Source: Streptomyces kanamyceticus | GTDB taxonomy: Bacteria; Actinomycetota; Actinomycetes; Streptomycetales; Streptomycetaceae | Reading direction: 5' to 3' | Assembly: GCF_008704495.1 (NCBI RefSeq) | Contig: NZ_CP023699.1 | Location: 2,666,001 to 2,730,000, forward strand | DNA: 64,000 bases | In this document: positions 8,149 to 16,498 of the stretch, piece by piece | How positions within the stretch are numbered: position 1 is the stretch's first letter | How the letters are laid out: every line of letters starts with the position of its first letter | Program-made: the position numbers and the translations under genes | Notes under the pieces: generated by a model | What the model was told of the DNA's origin: nothing | Databases searched by the model: none | The model's input: the letters and a program-made list of their open reading frames with translations, nothing else

Positions 8149-9035
8149 CCCCTCCCCTGCCGCTGCCCCTGTCCCTGCCCCCCGTGCCCGAACCCTTCCA
8201 ACTCCCCTTCCACTACGGGGCGTTGCACCAGGTCGGCATCGACTGGCTGGTCGATCCCGGGCCCGCCCGCGAACTGCTCGCCAAGCACCATCCGGATCTG
8301 AGCGCGGCCGCCTTCGAGGACGGGCGGGCGCTGGTCTCGCTCAACTACCAGCTGTACTTCGCGCAGTACCCGTTCGGCGGCGGCATCACCCAGGAGATCG
8401 AGTTCAGCGTCATCGCGTTCCCGACGGACGAGGGCGACCGGCTGCCGCGCCTGACCTACGCCCAGTACGCGCAGGGCTGGGACCAGACGAAGCTGCTCGG
8501 CATCGCCCGCGTCCACGTCGTGTGCGACAACCCGTTCGCCATCAGGGCCGGGCAGGAGCTCTACGCCGAACCGAAGCACCCCGGCTGGTTCGAGGTCGGC
8601 CTGCCGTCCCTCAACGGCCCCGCGGGCGAGACCTGGACCGTACGGTGCAGGGCGGCGACGATCGGCCCGGACGACACCCTGGAGAAGAGCCCGGACCCGC
8701 TGCTCGACATCACGGCCGAGCTCGACGGCCTCACCGCCGTCGCCGCCAACTCCGCCCCGATCACCGGCTACGGGACCGACGCCGAGGGGCGCCTGCTCGC
8801 CGGTCCCATGAACGTCTACCAGCCCTACCGCTGGTACGACCTGGCCGCCCCCGAGCACTCCGGCCGCACGCGCCTCGCGGTCCACGCCCCGGGCGACGGC
8901 CTCGGCCACGACATCCGTGCTCTCCTCGCCGACGGAACACCGGCCGTCGGCGCCTGGACGTACCAGTCTCCCCCGGTGGCCGCCCACAACCGCCCGTACT
9001 ACCTGCGGACGTCCACGGGAACGTCCGTAACCTGA
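8145..9035 (+). CDS. Acetoacetate decarboxylase-like protein
   Basis: A 296-residue protein translationally coupled (GTGA overlap) to the GMC dehydrogenase. The segment 'NPFAIRAGQELYAEPKHPGWFEV' spans the place where acetoacetate decarboxylases have their 'GREKYGFPK' region, suggesting the ADC-like fold. The catalytic lysine pair is not obviously conserved, so it may be a hydratase, cyclase or lyase of that superfamily acting on the dehydrogenase product. The N-terminus begins with Pro-Leu repeats (PLPLPLSLPPVPEP) encoded by a short DNA repeat. Family membership is moderately supported; the reaction is unknown. Confidence 0.5.
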   Translation: MTPPLPLPLSLPPVPEPFQLPFHYGALHQVGIDWLVDPGPARELLAKHHPDLSAAAFEDGRALVSLNYQLYFAQYPFGGGITQEIEFSVIAFPTDEGDRLPRLTYAQYAQGWDQTKLLGIARVHVVCDNPFAIRAGQELYAEPKHPGWFEVGLPSLNGPAGETWTVRCRAATIGPDDTLEKSPDPLLDITAELDGLTAVAANSAPITGYGTDAEGRLLAGPMNVYQPYRWYDLAAPEHSGRTRLAVHAPGDGLGHDIRALLADGTPAVGAWTYQSPPVAAHNRPYYLRTSTGTSVT

Positions 9036-9092
9036 ATGGAGTTACCTGCTGTTGCGGGGGACGACAGAGAGACAGAGAGGGGGCGGGAGCCA

Positions 9093-10031
9093 ATGAGCCT
9101 TCGTCAGTACGAGTACGCCCTGGCCGTCGCCCAGGAGGGCTCGGTCACGGCGGCGGCGGAAGTGCTGCACGTCGCGCAGCCGTCGGTGTCCCAGCAGATC
9201 CGCGGCCTGGAGCGGGAACTCGGCGTGGAGCTGTTCGCCCGTACGCCGTCCGGCCTGGTGCCCACCGCGGTGGGCCGCGCGTTCCTGCGGGAGGCGGAGG
9301 TCGCGGTGAGCGCGTCGCGCAAGGCGAGGGAGACTGCGCGGGCCGGTGCCGAGGACCTGGTGGGCGAGCTGGCGGTCGCGGCGCAGATCGGCTTCGGCAC
9401 CCGGCAGTTGCCGCGTGCGCTCGGCACGCTGCGTCGCCGGTTCCCGCGCCTGGAGGTCACCGTCTTCGAGGAGCCGAGCTCCGCCGAACTGGACCGGCTG
9501 TGCCGCAGGGGCGCCGTCGACCTCGCCCTCATGGCGGCCTGTGAGCGGAGCCCCTCCGACGCCCACCACCTCGGCGACGAGGAGTTCGTCGTGGCCCTCG
9601 CCCCCGGACACCCGCTGCTCGCCGCGGAACGGGTCGAACTGCGCGAGCTGGCAGGGGAAGCGTGGGTGAGGTTCGACCGCGACAGCGCGCTGGACGCCGT
9701 ACTCGTCGACGTGCTGGGAAAGCACGATCTGGCCCCGGCCACGGCCGCCCGCGTCTCCCAGACGGCGACGGCCGTGCGCTGGGCCGCCCAGGGCCTCGGG
9801 GTGACGCTCGTCCCGGCCTCCGCCGTGCCCCACGGCCACGAACACCTCGTGCGCCCGGTGTCTCCGGCCGTGCACCAGCCCGTCATCGCCGTGGTCCGGC
9901 CGGGCCCCGGCCCGGCACAGCGGGCCCTGCTCGAACTCCTGCGCACGGAAACCTGGCCCGAGTCCGCCGTCTTCTCCACTCAGAGTTGGGTGGCGCCGCC
10001 GTCCACGGCGAATTCGGTGCCGGTGGTGTAA
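9093..10031 (+). CDS. LysR-family transcriptional regulator
   Basis: A 312-residue LTTR with the N-terminal winged HTH (residues 1-60: LRQYEYALAVAQEGSVTAAA, then QPSVSQQIRGLE). The effector-binding domain follows (~90-295, with DLALMAACER and 'VSQTATAVRWAAQGLGVTLV'). ATG 9093 is preceded by GGGGGCGGGAG. It lies 57 bp downstream of the GMC operon in the same direction and may sense that pathway. Its 3' end overlaps the convergent short-chain dehydrogenase by 52 bp. Confidence 0.9.
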   Translation: MSLRQYEYALAVAQEGSVTAAAEVLHVAQPSVSQQIRGLERELGVELFARTPSGLVPTAVGRAFLREAEVAVSASRKARETARAGAEDLVGELAVAAQIGFGTRQLPRALGTLRRRFPRLEVTVFEEPSSAELDRLCRRGAVDLALMAACERSPSDAHHLGDEEFVVALAPGHPLLAAERVELRELAGEAWVRFDRDSALDAVLVDVLGKHDLAPATAARVSQTATAVRWAAQGLGVTLVPASAVPHGHEHLVRPVSPAVHQPVIAVVRPGPGPAQRALLELLRTETWPESAVFSTQSWVAPPSTANSVPVV

Positions 10032-10783
10032 GTGGCGTCGAAGGCGAGGAACGCGGCCGCCGTGGCGACCTCGTCGCTGGTGCCGAAACGCCGCATGGGA
10101 TTGTCCGCGACCCGCTCGGCCTTGAACTGCTCGGCGGCCTCCGGGGACAGCGTGCTCTCCAGGATTCCCGTGTCGATGGGGCCGGGGCTGACCGCGTTGA
10201 CACGGATCCCGCGCGGCAGCAGCTCACGCGAGAGGCTGCGGGCCATCGAGCGCAGCGCCGCCTTGCCGGCCGCGTAGACGCTGGTCTCCAGCATGCCGAT
10301 GGTGTTCGCGATCGAGGTGGTGAGGACGACGCCGGCGCCCGCGCTCAGCAGCGGGGCGAGCTTCTGCACAGTGAAGAAGGCGCCCTTGACGTTGACCGCG
10401 AACAGCTCGTCGAACGTCTCCTCGGTCGTCGACTCGAAGGGCGTGAGAGCGGTGATCCCGGCGTTGACGAACAGGGCGTCGACCGTGCCGAGTTCGCTCT
10501 TCACCCGCTCGGCCAGCACGTCCAGGTCGGACAGGGAGGCCACGTCACCCCGTACGGCCACCGCGTTCTCGCCGAGCCGCTCCCGCGCGGCGTCGAGCGT
10601 GGCCTGAGAACGACCGGTGATCACGACGCGGGCTCCGCCGTCCACCAGCATGCGCGCCATCGCGAATCCCATGCCGCTGCCGCCACCGGTGATCACTGCA
10701 TTCTTACCGCTGTACTTGCCGACGTTCTTGCCCATATCCTTGCCCACGTTCTTGCCCATATCCTTGCCCACGTTCTCGCCCAT
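9980..10783 (-). CDS. Short-chain dehydrogenase/reductase with repetitive N-terminus
   Basis: A ~267-residue SDR. The NAD(P)-binding motif is TGGGSGMG, the structural motif NAGI, and the catalytic residues Ser (TTSIAN region) with the YxxxK motif in 'SVYAAGKAALRS'. The end 'TGTEFAVDGGATQL' is typical of classical SDRs. The first ~20 residues are a repeat of the octamer MGKNVGKD, outside the Rossmann fold. ATG 10783 is preferred because GTGAGGGG lies 7 nt upstream; each repeat unit supplies another in-frame ATG. Substrate unknown. First of three SDR genes in a row on this strand. Confidence 0.88.
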   Translation of the reverse strand: MGENVGKDMGKNVGKDMGKNVGKYSGKNAVITGGGSGMGFAMARMLVDGGARVVITGRSQATLDAARERLGENAVAVRGDVASLSDLDVLAERVKSELGTVDALFVNAGITALTPFESTTEETFDELFAVNVKGAFFTVQKLAPLLSAGAGVVLTTSIANTIGMLETSVYAAGKAALRSMARSLSRELLPRGIRVNAVSPGPIDTGILESTLSPEAAEQFKAERVADNPMRRFGTSDEVATAAAFLAFDATYTTGTEFAVDGGATQL

Positions 10784-10787
10784 GTCA
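10722..10787. repeat. 24-bp tandem repeat at the 5' end of the SDR gene
   Basis: Two near-perfect 24-bp units (10722-10745 and 10746-10769) plus a partial third. Each encodes eight residues with its own ATG. The unit length is a multiple of three, so expansion or contraction would only lengthen or shorten the N-terminus. Confidence 0.85.
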
Positions 10788-10860
10788 GAACCCCTCACTC
10801 ATCTCTCTCGCGAATCGGCGATACGCCCGAAGAAATCACTGCCGGTGTCATCCCCTGGAA

Positions 10861-11655
10861 TCAGCCCCTGGGGAATTCACCGCCGTCCACGATGAGATTG
10901 CTCTCGGTGAGCCAGCTGGCCCGGTCGGACACGAGGAACAGCACCGCGTCGGCGATGTCGTCGGGTCGGCCCTCGCGCCCCAGCGGCGGCACGGTGGGGG
11001 TGCCGTCCCCGCCGGATGCCGGGTCCAGGCGCGCCCACTCCTCCCGGGTCGCTTCGCCACCGGGGGTGGCGACCCTGCCGGGGGACACGGTGTTGACCCG
11101 GATCCCGAACGGGGCCTGCTCAAGGGCCAGTCCCCTGCTGTACGCCTCCAGCGCCGCCTTCGCCGCCACGTAGTGCAGGAACGGCGCCACCGGAGTGAGG
11201 ACCGCGGCCGACGAGACGTGCACGATCGCCCCCGAACGCCGCTCCCGCATTCCCGGCACCAGCAGCGAGTCCAGCCGCACCGACGCCAGGAAGTTGAGGT
11301 CGAGCGCGTCCTGCCACTCCTCGTCGGAGATGGCCGAAGTGCCCGCGTGCGGCGCCGCGCCACCGGCGTTGTGGACCAGGATGTCGACCCCGCCGAACCT
11401 CTCGCGCACGGCCGCGGCGAGCGCCTGCGCACCGGCCCGGGTCCGCACGTCGGCCGCAACGAATTCGGCGCCTTCGGGTGCGGTGCTCGTCGCCGACCTG
11501 GCAGTGGTGAGCACTTCGGCGCCCGCGTCGAGGAGTTGACGTACGACGGCCGCGCCGATTCCGCGGGTACCGCCGGTGACGAGGGCCCGCTTCCCCGCGA
11601 GCTCCCGCACGCCAATTCCCGTTTTGTTTCCGTTTCCATTTCCGATATCAGTCAT
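10861..11655 (-). CDS. Short-chain dehydrogenase/reductase
   Basis: A 264-residue SDR with TGGTRGIG (cofactor), NAGG, catalytic Ser (VSSAA) and YVAAK, and C-terminal 'IVDGGEFPRG'. ATG 11655 is chosen over an in-frame GTG nine bases upstream. Residues 4-9 are an Asn-Gly repeat (GNGNGN) from a 6-bp DNA repeat. Two direct repeats (ATAGGGAACTC, 13-bp period, 11715-11738) lie upstream and may belong to its promoter. Substrate unknown; not in an obvious pathway. Confidence 0.88.
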   Translation of the reverse strand: MTDIGNGNGNKTGIGVRELAGKRALVTGGTRGIGAAVVRQLLDAGAEVLTTARSATSTAPEGAEFVAADVRTRAGAQALAAAVRERFGGVDILVHNAGGAAPHAGTSAISDEEWQDALDLNFLASVRLDSLLVPGMRERRSGAIVHVSSAAVLTPVAPFLHYVAAKAALEAYSRGLALEQAPFGIRVNTVSPGRVATPGGEATREEWARLDPASGGDGTPTVPPLGREGRPDDIADAVLFLVSDRASWLTESNLIVDGGEFPRG

Positions 11656-11714
11656 GCGCCTCACGGTAGTTCCGGCAAATCACGAGGGGCAAAGACGAAA
11701 TATCAGCAGCCGCC

Positions 11715-11738
11715 ATAGGGAACTCCTATAGGGAACTC
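11715..11738. promoter_or_regulatory. Direct repeat upstream of an SDR gene
   Basis: ATAGGGAACTC occurs at 11715-11725 and again at 11728-11738, 13 bp apart, in the 80-bp gap between two SDR genes. It could be a tandem operator for the gene starting at 11655, or another slippage repeat. Not resolved. Confidence 0.35.
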
Positions 11739-12528
11739 ACGCCTCCAACGTCGGCAGGACCGAGAGCAGGGACAGGTTCACGTGGCGCGGGCGGCTCGCC
11801 GCGAACGCGATCACCTCGGCGACGTCCGTTCCGGTGGGCAGGTCGCCGAGGGAGCCCACCGCCTCCTCGACGGCGGCGCTGATCGCCGGGTCGCCGAGGT
11901 GATCGCGCAGCTCGGTGTCGATGGCCCCCGGTTCGATCGTGGTGACCCGGACGTGGTGCGGGCTGAGTTCGGCGCGCAGGTTCCGGGAGAAGTGGCTGAC
12001 GGCGGCCTTGGTCGCGGCGTATCCGGCGAAGCCGGGCAGGACCGTCTGCGCGGCGGCGGACGAGACGTTGACCAGGTCCGCGTGGCCGCCGTCGGCCGCG
12101 GCCTCGATCAGGTCCGGCGTGAACGTCGTGACGACGGAGAGCGCGCCGGAGACGTTCACCTCGATCATGCGCTGCCAGTTGCTCTCGGCGCCCCGGCCGA
12201 GCAGGTCGGGGAGGGCGAGGCCCGCGTTGTTGACCACCAGGTCGACGCGGCCGATACGCTCCCGGATCCGCTCGGCGGCCGCCGTGAGCGAGGCGGGGTC
12301 GGCGACGTCCGCCGGTACCGCGAGCGCGCGGCCGCCCGCGGCTTCGATCCGCGCCACGTGGCCGGTCAGCCGCTCGGCCCGCCGGGCGAGGAGGGCGACG
12401 TGGGCGCCCTGTTCGGCCAGCAGGCGTGCGGTGGCCTCACCGATGCCGCTGGAGGCTCCCGTCACGACGGCCACCCGGCCTGCGAGGGGGCGGACGGACG
12501 AGCGGGACTGCGTTGCTGCTGTGGTCAT
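11737..12528 (-). CDS. Short-chain dehydrogenase/reductase, XRE-associated
   Basis: A 263-residue SDR with TGASSGIG at residues ~23-30, NNAG, catalytic Ser (VNVSSAAAQ) and YAATK. It is divergent from an XRE/MmyB regulator with a 125-bp gap containing strong inverted repeats. Streptomyces often pairs an SDR with this regulator type, so repression by the neighbour is likely. The reductase substrate cannot be inferred. Confidence 0.88.
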   Translation of the reverse strand: MTTAATQSRSSVRPLAGRVAVVTGASSGIGEATARLLAEQGAHVALLARRAERLTGHVARIEAAGGRALAVPADVADPASLTAAAERIRERIGRVDLVVNNAGLALPDLLGRGAESNWQRMIEVNVSGALSVVTTFTPDLIEAAADGGHADLVNVSSAAAQTVLPGFAGYAATKAAVSHFSRNLRAELSPHHVRVTTIEPGAIDTELRDHLGDPAISAAVEEAVGSLGDLPTGTDVAEVIAFAASRPRHVNLSLLSVLPTLEA

Positions 12529-12594
12529 GGTGATCTCCGAGAGCGCGTGGTGCGATGTCTTGCGCCCTCGACTCTGGTCGATCGAACCGAGGTG

Positions 12595-12633
12595 ACCCAG
12601 GGCTCCGGCTGACCCTGGGTCTGGCAGTACCAG
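12595..12633. promoter_or_regulatory. Inverted repeats in the SDR/XRE divergent promoter
   Basis: ACCCAGGG (12595-12602) and CCCTGGGT (12613-12620) form perfect 8-bp arms around a 10-bp spacer. CTGG-CAGTA-CCAG (12621-12633) is a second small palindrome immediately after. The position 21-59 bp before the regulator start fits autoregulation together with control of the divergent reductase. Confidence 0.5.
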
Positions 12634-12653
12634 GCTTGACGGACACTTGAGGG

Positions 12654-13508
12654 ATGGATTTCCGCACCGAACTGGCCTCGTTCCTGCAGTCCCGCCGAGC
12701 CCGCGTGCAGCCCGAGGACCTCGGCGTACGTCCGCTCAGCGGGCGGCGCCGCGTTCCCGGCCTGCGCCGGGAGGAGTTGGCCGAGCGGGCCGGAGTCAGC
12801 GTCGACTACTACGTGCGGCTCGAACAGGGGCGCTCCCCCAACGTCTCCGAACAGGTCCTGGACGCCATCGCCCGTACGCTGCGGCTCGACGCGTCCGAGC
12901 GGGCGCACCTGGGCCACCTGACGCGGGCGCTGCGCGGCAACGAATCGGAGCCGAGCTTGGACTCGGTCACGCCGCAACCGGTGCGCGGCGGCGTACGCAT
13001 CCTCCTGGACGCGGTCGGTGACGTACCCGCCTACGTGCTGGGCCGCAGGCTCGACGTCCTGGCCGCCAACCGCCCGGCCCGCGCCCTGTTCGTCGACTTC
13101 GACGCCCTGCCCACCGCACAGCGCAACGTGGCCTGGCTCCACTTCCGCCACCCCGTGATGCGCGAGCTGCACCTCGACTGGGAGGAGGCCGCCCGGGACA
13201 CCGTCGCGGCGCTCCGCATGGACCTGGGACGCTTCCCCTGCGACGACCGCCTGTGCACACTGCTCGCCGAACTGTCCGTCAGCAGCGCCGAGTTCCGTCG
13301 CCTGTGGGCCGAACACCAGGTGCGCGACCACGCTCACGGCGTACGGCGGCTGCGCCACCCCCTCGCGGGCGAGCTGACCTTGAACCACGAGACGCTGTCC
13401 CTGCCCACCGAGCCCGACCAGTCCCTGGTCACCTTCGCGGCCGAACCGGACACGGCGTCCCAGGAGGCGCTGCGCACGCTCATCGGGCATCCGGTGACGC
13501 TGGCGTAA
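12654..13508 (+). CDS. XRE-family regulator with MmyB-like ligand-binding domain
   Basis: 284 residues, starting MDFRTELASFLQSRRARVQP. The HTH includes 'RRVPGLRREELAERAGVS' and 'YYVRLEQGRSPNVSEQVL'. The C-terminal MmyB/PAS-like domain starts around residue 115 (VPAYVLGRRLDVLAANRPA) and ends with 'LVTFAAEPDTASQEALRTL'. Same architecture as the regulator at 3758-4588. It probably represses the divergent SDR; the ligand is unknown. Confidence 0.88.
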   Translation: MDFRTELASFLQSRRARVQPEDLGVRPLSGRRRVPGLRREELAERAGVSVDYYVRLEQGRSPNVSEQVLDAIARTLRLDASERAHLGHLTRALRGNESEPSLDSVTPQPVRGGVRILLDAVGDVPAYVLGRRLDVLAANRPARALFVDFDALPTAQRNVAWLHFRHPVMRELHLDWEEAARDTVAALRMDLGRFPCDDRLCTLLAELSVSSAEFRRLWAEHQVRDHAHGVRRLRHPLAGELTLNHETLSLPTEPDQSLVTFAAEPDTASQEALRTLIGHPVTLA

Positions 13509-13514
13509 TCCTTG

Positions 13515-13616
13515 TTACGCCGCGACCCGCGGAGTCTGCGACTCGGGGTGGAACTGCTCGACGCGATCACGTCTCGTGTACATGTTCCAGTAGTGCTCCG
13601 CGACCTCGGGGAAGCG
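13515..13616 (-). pseudogene. C-terminal remnant of an oxidoreductase-like gene
   Basis: On the minus strand the frame ending at the TAA of 13517-13515 reads 'FPEVAEHYWNMYTRRDRVEQ' followed by a polar tail ending in QTPRVAA. This looks like a genuine protein C-terminus of the kind seen in SDR/NmrA-type enzymes. Upstream of about 13616 the frame becomes low-complexity Arg/Gly and hits a stop within 30 bp, so no start or catalytic domain remains. Family assignment is tentative; that it is a truncated gene end is better supported. Confidence 0.45.
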
Positions 13617-13785
13617 ACCCCGACGAACCCATCGACCTCACCGACTGTGGCACCTCACCCGGGCCCTGTTCCGCACGGTCCTCGGCACGCCGGGAGAGGC
13701 GACGTACGCGCTGCTCGCCCCGCTGCCCGGGCTCATCTGCGGGGTCGTACTGCTCGGGATCCTCGCCGCGGGTCTGCTCGGTTCG

Positions 13786-15006
13786 GTGGTCCTGGTCGGC
13801 CCCGTGCTGCTGATCGGCGTCCCCTTCGCGGCACGCGGCGCCGGGGCCGTACACCGCGCGCTGCTCCGCGGGCTGCTGGGCGAGCGGATCCAGCCACCGC
13901 CCCCGCGGCCTCGGCCTCAGCCGCGCGGCAAGCTGCTCGTGCGCGCCCGAGCCGCGCTGACCGACCCCGACGGCTGGCGCTCCGCCGCCTTCACCCTCGC
14001 CTACCTGCCGGTCGGGGTGCTGCTCGTCATGCTGTTCGCGACGGTCCGCCTGTACGGGCTCATCGCGCTGACCTACCCGATCTGGTGGCGGCTGGTCCCG
14101 GCGGACGACGGCCACCGCGGTCTCGGACTCGGCTTCGGCGGCGTACAACTGGACACCTGGCCCACCGCACTGCTGACCTGCCTGGCCGGTTTCCTGCCGA
14201 TGGCGATCTCCACCTGGTGCACCCGGTGGCTGCTCGACCTGGCCGTCCGGCCGATGGCCCGCGCCCTGCTCGGGCCCGGCAAGCTCGACGCCCGCGTCCA
14301 CGTCCTCGAGGACACCCGCGCGCTCGCCGTGCAGGACTCCGCCGCCGCCCTCCGCCGGATCGAGCGCGACCTGCACGACGGCGCCCAGTCGCGGATGATC
14401 GCGGTGGCGATGACGCTCGCCCGGGCTCGCGAGCAGCTGGCCAGGCTCCCCGGTACGGAGCCCGAACTCGCCTCCGGGCGCGAGCTGGTGGACACCGCGC
14501 TCGCCGAGTCCAAGACCGTGATCGGCGAACTGCGGGAGCTCATCAGCGGCATCCACCCACCGGCGCTCAACGACGGTCTCGACGTGGCCCTGGAGACCCT
14601 GGCCGCCCGGGCCGGGATCCCGGCCACGGCGGAGACCGAGCTGCCCCTGCGCCCACCGGAGGCGATCGAGTCGATCGCCTACTTCTGCGCGGCCGAACTG
14701 CTCGCGAACGCCACCCGGCACTCGGGAGCCACCGCGGTCCGGATCGTCGCGCGCATCGACGTCGACGCCGCGCACGCCGGGGCCGTACTCACGCTGACCG
14801 TCAGGGACGACGGCCACGGCGGCGCGCACCCGCGCCGCCGTGGCACGACACGGGGCGGTGGCGGAACCGGCCTCGCCGGACTCGCCGAGCGGGTCAGTAC
14901 GGTGGACGGAAGACTGCTGATCGCCAGCCCCGACGGCGGCCCCACCACCATCACCGTAGAACTACCTTTCCGCACAAAGGATCTGACGCCGCATCGGGCA
15001 CCCTGA
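13786..15006 (+). CDS. NarL-type sensor histidine kinase, apparently 5'-truncated
   Basis: A membrane sensor kinase of the HisKA_3 class: predicted helices, then the phospho-acceptor motif 'ERDLHDGAQSRMIA' (His197 counting from GTG 13786) and a C-terminal HATPase domain (ELLANATRHSG, DDGHGG, GGTGLAGLAERV). Clearly coding, family-like sequence continues upstream in the same frame back to about 13630 (LTRALFRTVLGTPGEATYAL). However, no ATG, GTG or TTG exists between the in-frame TAG at 13591 and GTG 13786. The native start therefore seems lost, or a CTG is used. The response-regulator gene follows 64 bp downstream. Confidence 0.8.
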   Translation: MVLVGPVLLIGVPFAARGAGAVHRALLRGLLGERIQPPPPRPRPQPRGKLLVRARAALTDPDGWRSAAFTLAYLPVGVLLVMLFATVRLYGLIALTYPIWWRLVPADDGHRGLGLGFGGVQLDTWPTALLTCLAGFLPMAISTWCTRWLLDLAVRPMARALLGPGKLDARVHVLEDTRALAVQDSAAALRRIERDLHDGAQSRMIAVAMTLARAREQLARLPGTEPELASGRELVDTALAESKTVIGELRELISGIHPPALNDGLDVALETLAARAGIPATAETELPLRPPEAIESIAYFCAAELLANATRHSGATAVRIVARIDVDAAHAGAVLTLTVRDDGHGGAHPRRRGTTRGGGGTGLAGLAERVSTVDGRLLIASPDGGPTTITVELPFRTKDLTPHRAP

Positions 15007-15070
15007 CGGGGGGGCACGGCGCATCTCCGAACCATCCGAACCATCCGAACCAGGGGAGACTGGAGACTCC

Positions 15071-15739
15071 ATGCCACCCGCCAAACCGCTGCGGATCGTC
15101 GTCGCCGAGGACGCGGCCGTCGTCCGCGAGGGCCTCGTGCAGCTCCTGCGCGACCGCGGCTTGGACGTGGTCGCCGCGGTCGGTGACGCCGAGGCGCTGG
15201 TCACCGTCGTCGAGGAACAGCATCCGGACGCCGTGGTCGCCGACATCCGGATGCCGCCGACCCACCGCGACGACGGCCTGCGCGCCGCACTGGCACTCCG
15301 CGAGCGCCATCCGGACCTCGGCGTACTGCTCTTCTCCCAGTACGTCGAGACCCGCTACGCCGACCGGCTCGCGGCGGGCGGCCTCGCCAGACTCGGCTAT
15401 CTGCTCAAGGAACGCGTCGTGGACATCGCCGAGTTCGTCGACGCGCTGCACCGGGTGGCGGACGGCGGCACGGCACTAGACCCGGAAGTGGTCGCCCAAC
15501 TCCTGTCCGCACGCCGCTCGGCCGAGTCCCTCTCCCCCCTCACCGAACGGGAACACGAGGTGCTGTCCTCGATGGCCGAGGGCCGCACCAACGCGGCCAT
15601 CGCGGACGCGCTCGGCATCTCCCGCCGGGCGGTGGAAAAACACACCGCAGCGATCTTCGACAAACTGGACCTCCCCCGAACCGAGTCCCAGCACCGGCGC
15701 GTCCTGGCGGTCCTGCACTACCTCGACCGGCTCGACTGA
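15071..15739 (+). CDS. NarL/LuxR-type response regulator
   Basis: A 222-residue two-component regulator. The receiver domain (~8-125) has acidic residues ED near 13-14 and phospho-acceptor Asp58 (AVVADIRMP). The C-terminal LuxR-type HTH contains 'LTEREHEVLSSMAEGRTNAA' and 'ISRRAVEKHTAAIFDKL'. It pairs with the kinase upstream. The ribosome-binding region GGGGAGACTGGAGACTCC precedes ATG 15071, with a triple 'CCGAACCAT' repeat just before it. Target genes are not evident. Confidence 0.9.
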   Translation: MPPAKPLRIVVAEDAAVVREGLVQLLRDRGLDVVAAVGDAEALVTVVEEQHPDAVVADIRMPPTHRDDGLRAALALRERHPDLGVLLFSQYVETRYADRLAAGGLARLGYLLKERVVDIAEFVDALHRVADGGTALDPEVVAQLLSARRSAESLSPLTEREHEVLSSMAEGRTNAAIADALGISRRAVEKHTAAIFDKLDLPRTESQHRRVLAVLHYLDRLD

Positions 15740-15791
15740 GGGCAGGCGCCGCTCCGGGGGACCGGCCAGGGAGCCTGGCGTCGGCTGCCGG

Positions 15792-16388
15792 TTACGGGTG
15801 GTAGATCTCGGCGACCTTCACCGCGATGCCGTCCGAATCCTTGAGGACCTTCACCTTGACGCTGCCCGTCTTGGCGGCCTTCACCAGGTCGTCGTAGGTG
15901 CACTTGAGGGTGCCCGCGCCGGTGTTGTCCGCGGAGACGCTGCCGTCCGGAGCCCCGCAGATCGCCGCGGCGCCGAGGATGGCGGTGGTGTCGTCGATGA
16001 GGAAGGCCTGGTCGCCGACCATCATCTTGTGGTCGGCGAGGTAGGTGAGCGTGCCGGTGTACGTGCCCTCACCGCCTCCGGTGTTGACGCCTTCGCCGTC
16101 GGCGCCGGTGCTGGTGCCGTCCTGCTCGGAGGCGCCGCCGGAGTCGGCGGAGCCGGTGTCGCTCTTGTCGCCGCCGGCCTCGGCCTCGGGCTTGCCGTCG
16201 GTGGATGCCGAACTTCCGCTCGACTCCGATGAGTTGTCCGGCGCCGTAGAGGCGGTCGCCGAGTTGGTGGAGTCGGCTGCGCCGCTGTCCTTCGTACCGC
16301 TGCCGTCGTTGCAGGCGGTCAGCGAGAGGGTGAGGGCCGCGACGGCGGCGACGGCGAGCGTGGACTTCTTGCGCAGGGCTGTACGCAT
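15792..16388 (-). CDS. Secreted lipoprotein with Ser/Gly/Asp-rich linker
   Basis: 198 residues. A type II signal peptide ends in the lipobox LTAC (Cys26), so the protein is lipid-anchored outside the membrane. Residues ~27-105 are a low-complexity Ser/Thr/Gly/Asp/Glu linker. The C-terminal ~90 residues form a compact domain with two cysteines (AAAICGAPDG and TLKCTYDDL), probably disulfide-bonded, ending in KVAEIYHP. No catalytic motif was recognised. It lies downstream of, and co-directional with, an AfsR-type regulator. Function unknown. Confidence 0.75.
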   Translation of the reverse strand: MRTALRKKSTLAVAAVAALTLSLTACNDGSGTKDSGAADSTNSATASTAPDNSSESSGSSASTDGKPEAEAGGDKSDTGSADSGGASEQDGTSTGADGEGVNTGGGEGTYTGTLTYLADHKMMVGDQAFLIDDTTAILGAAAICGAPDGSVSADNTGAGTLKCTYDDLVKAAKTGSVKVKVLKDSDGIAVKVAEIYHP

Positions 16389-16498
16389 GGTGGTGTCCCC
16401 CGATGGTGGTGGTTCTGGTGTACGACCTCAGCCTGCCGCCTCGCGCTGCCGTTCCGCTAACACCCGGCTAATGTCCGCGGCGGCAGTGTCGTCGCAGG

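Noticed and set aside
13512..13785. Other frames through 13512-13785 considered as the kinase N-terminus
   Set aside because: Only the frame in phase with the kinase has family-like sequence; the other two are shadow frames of neighbouring genes.
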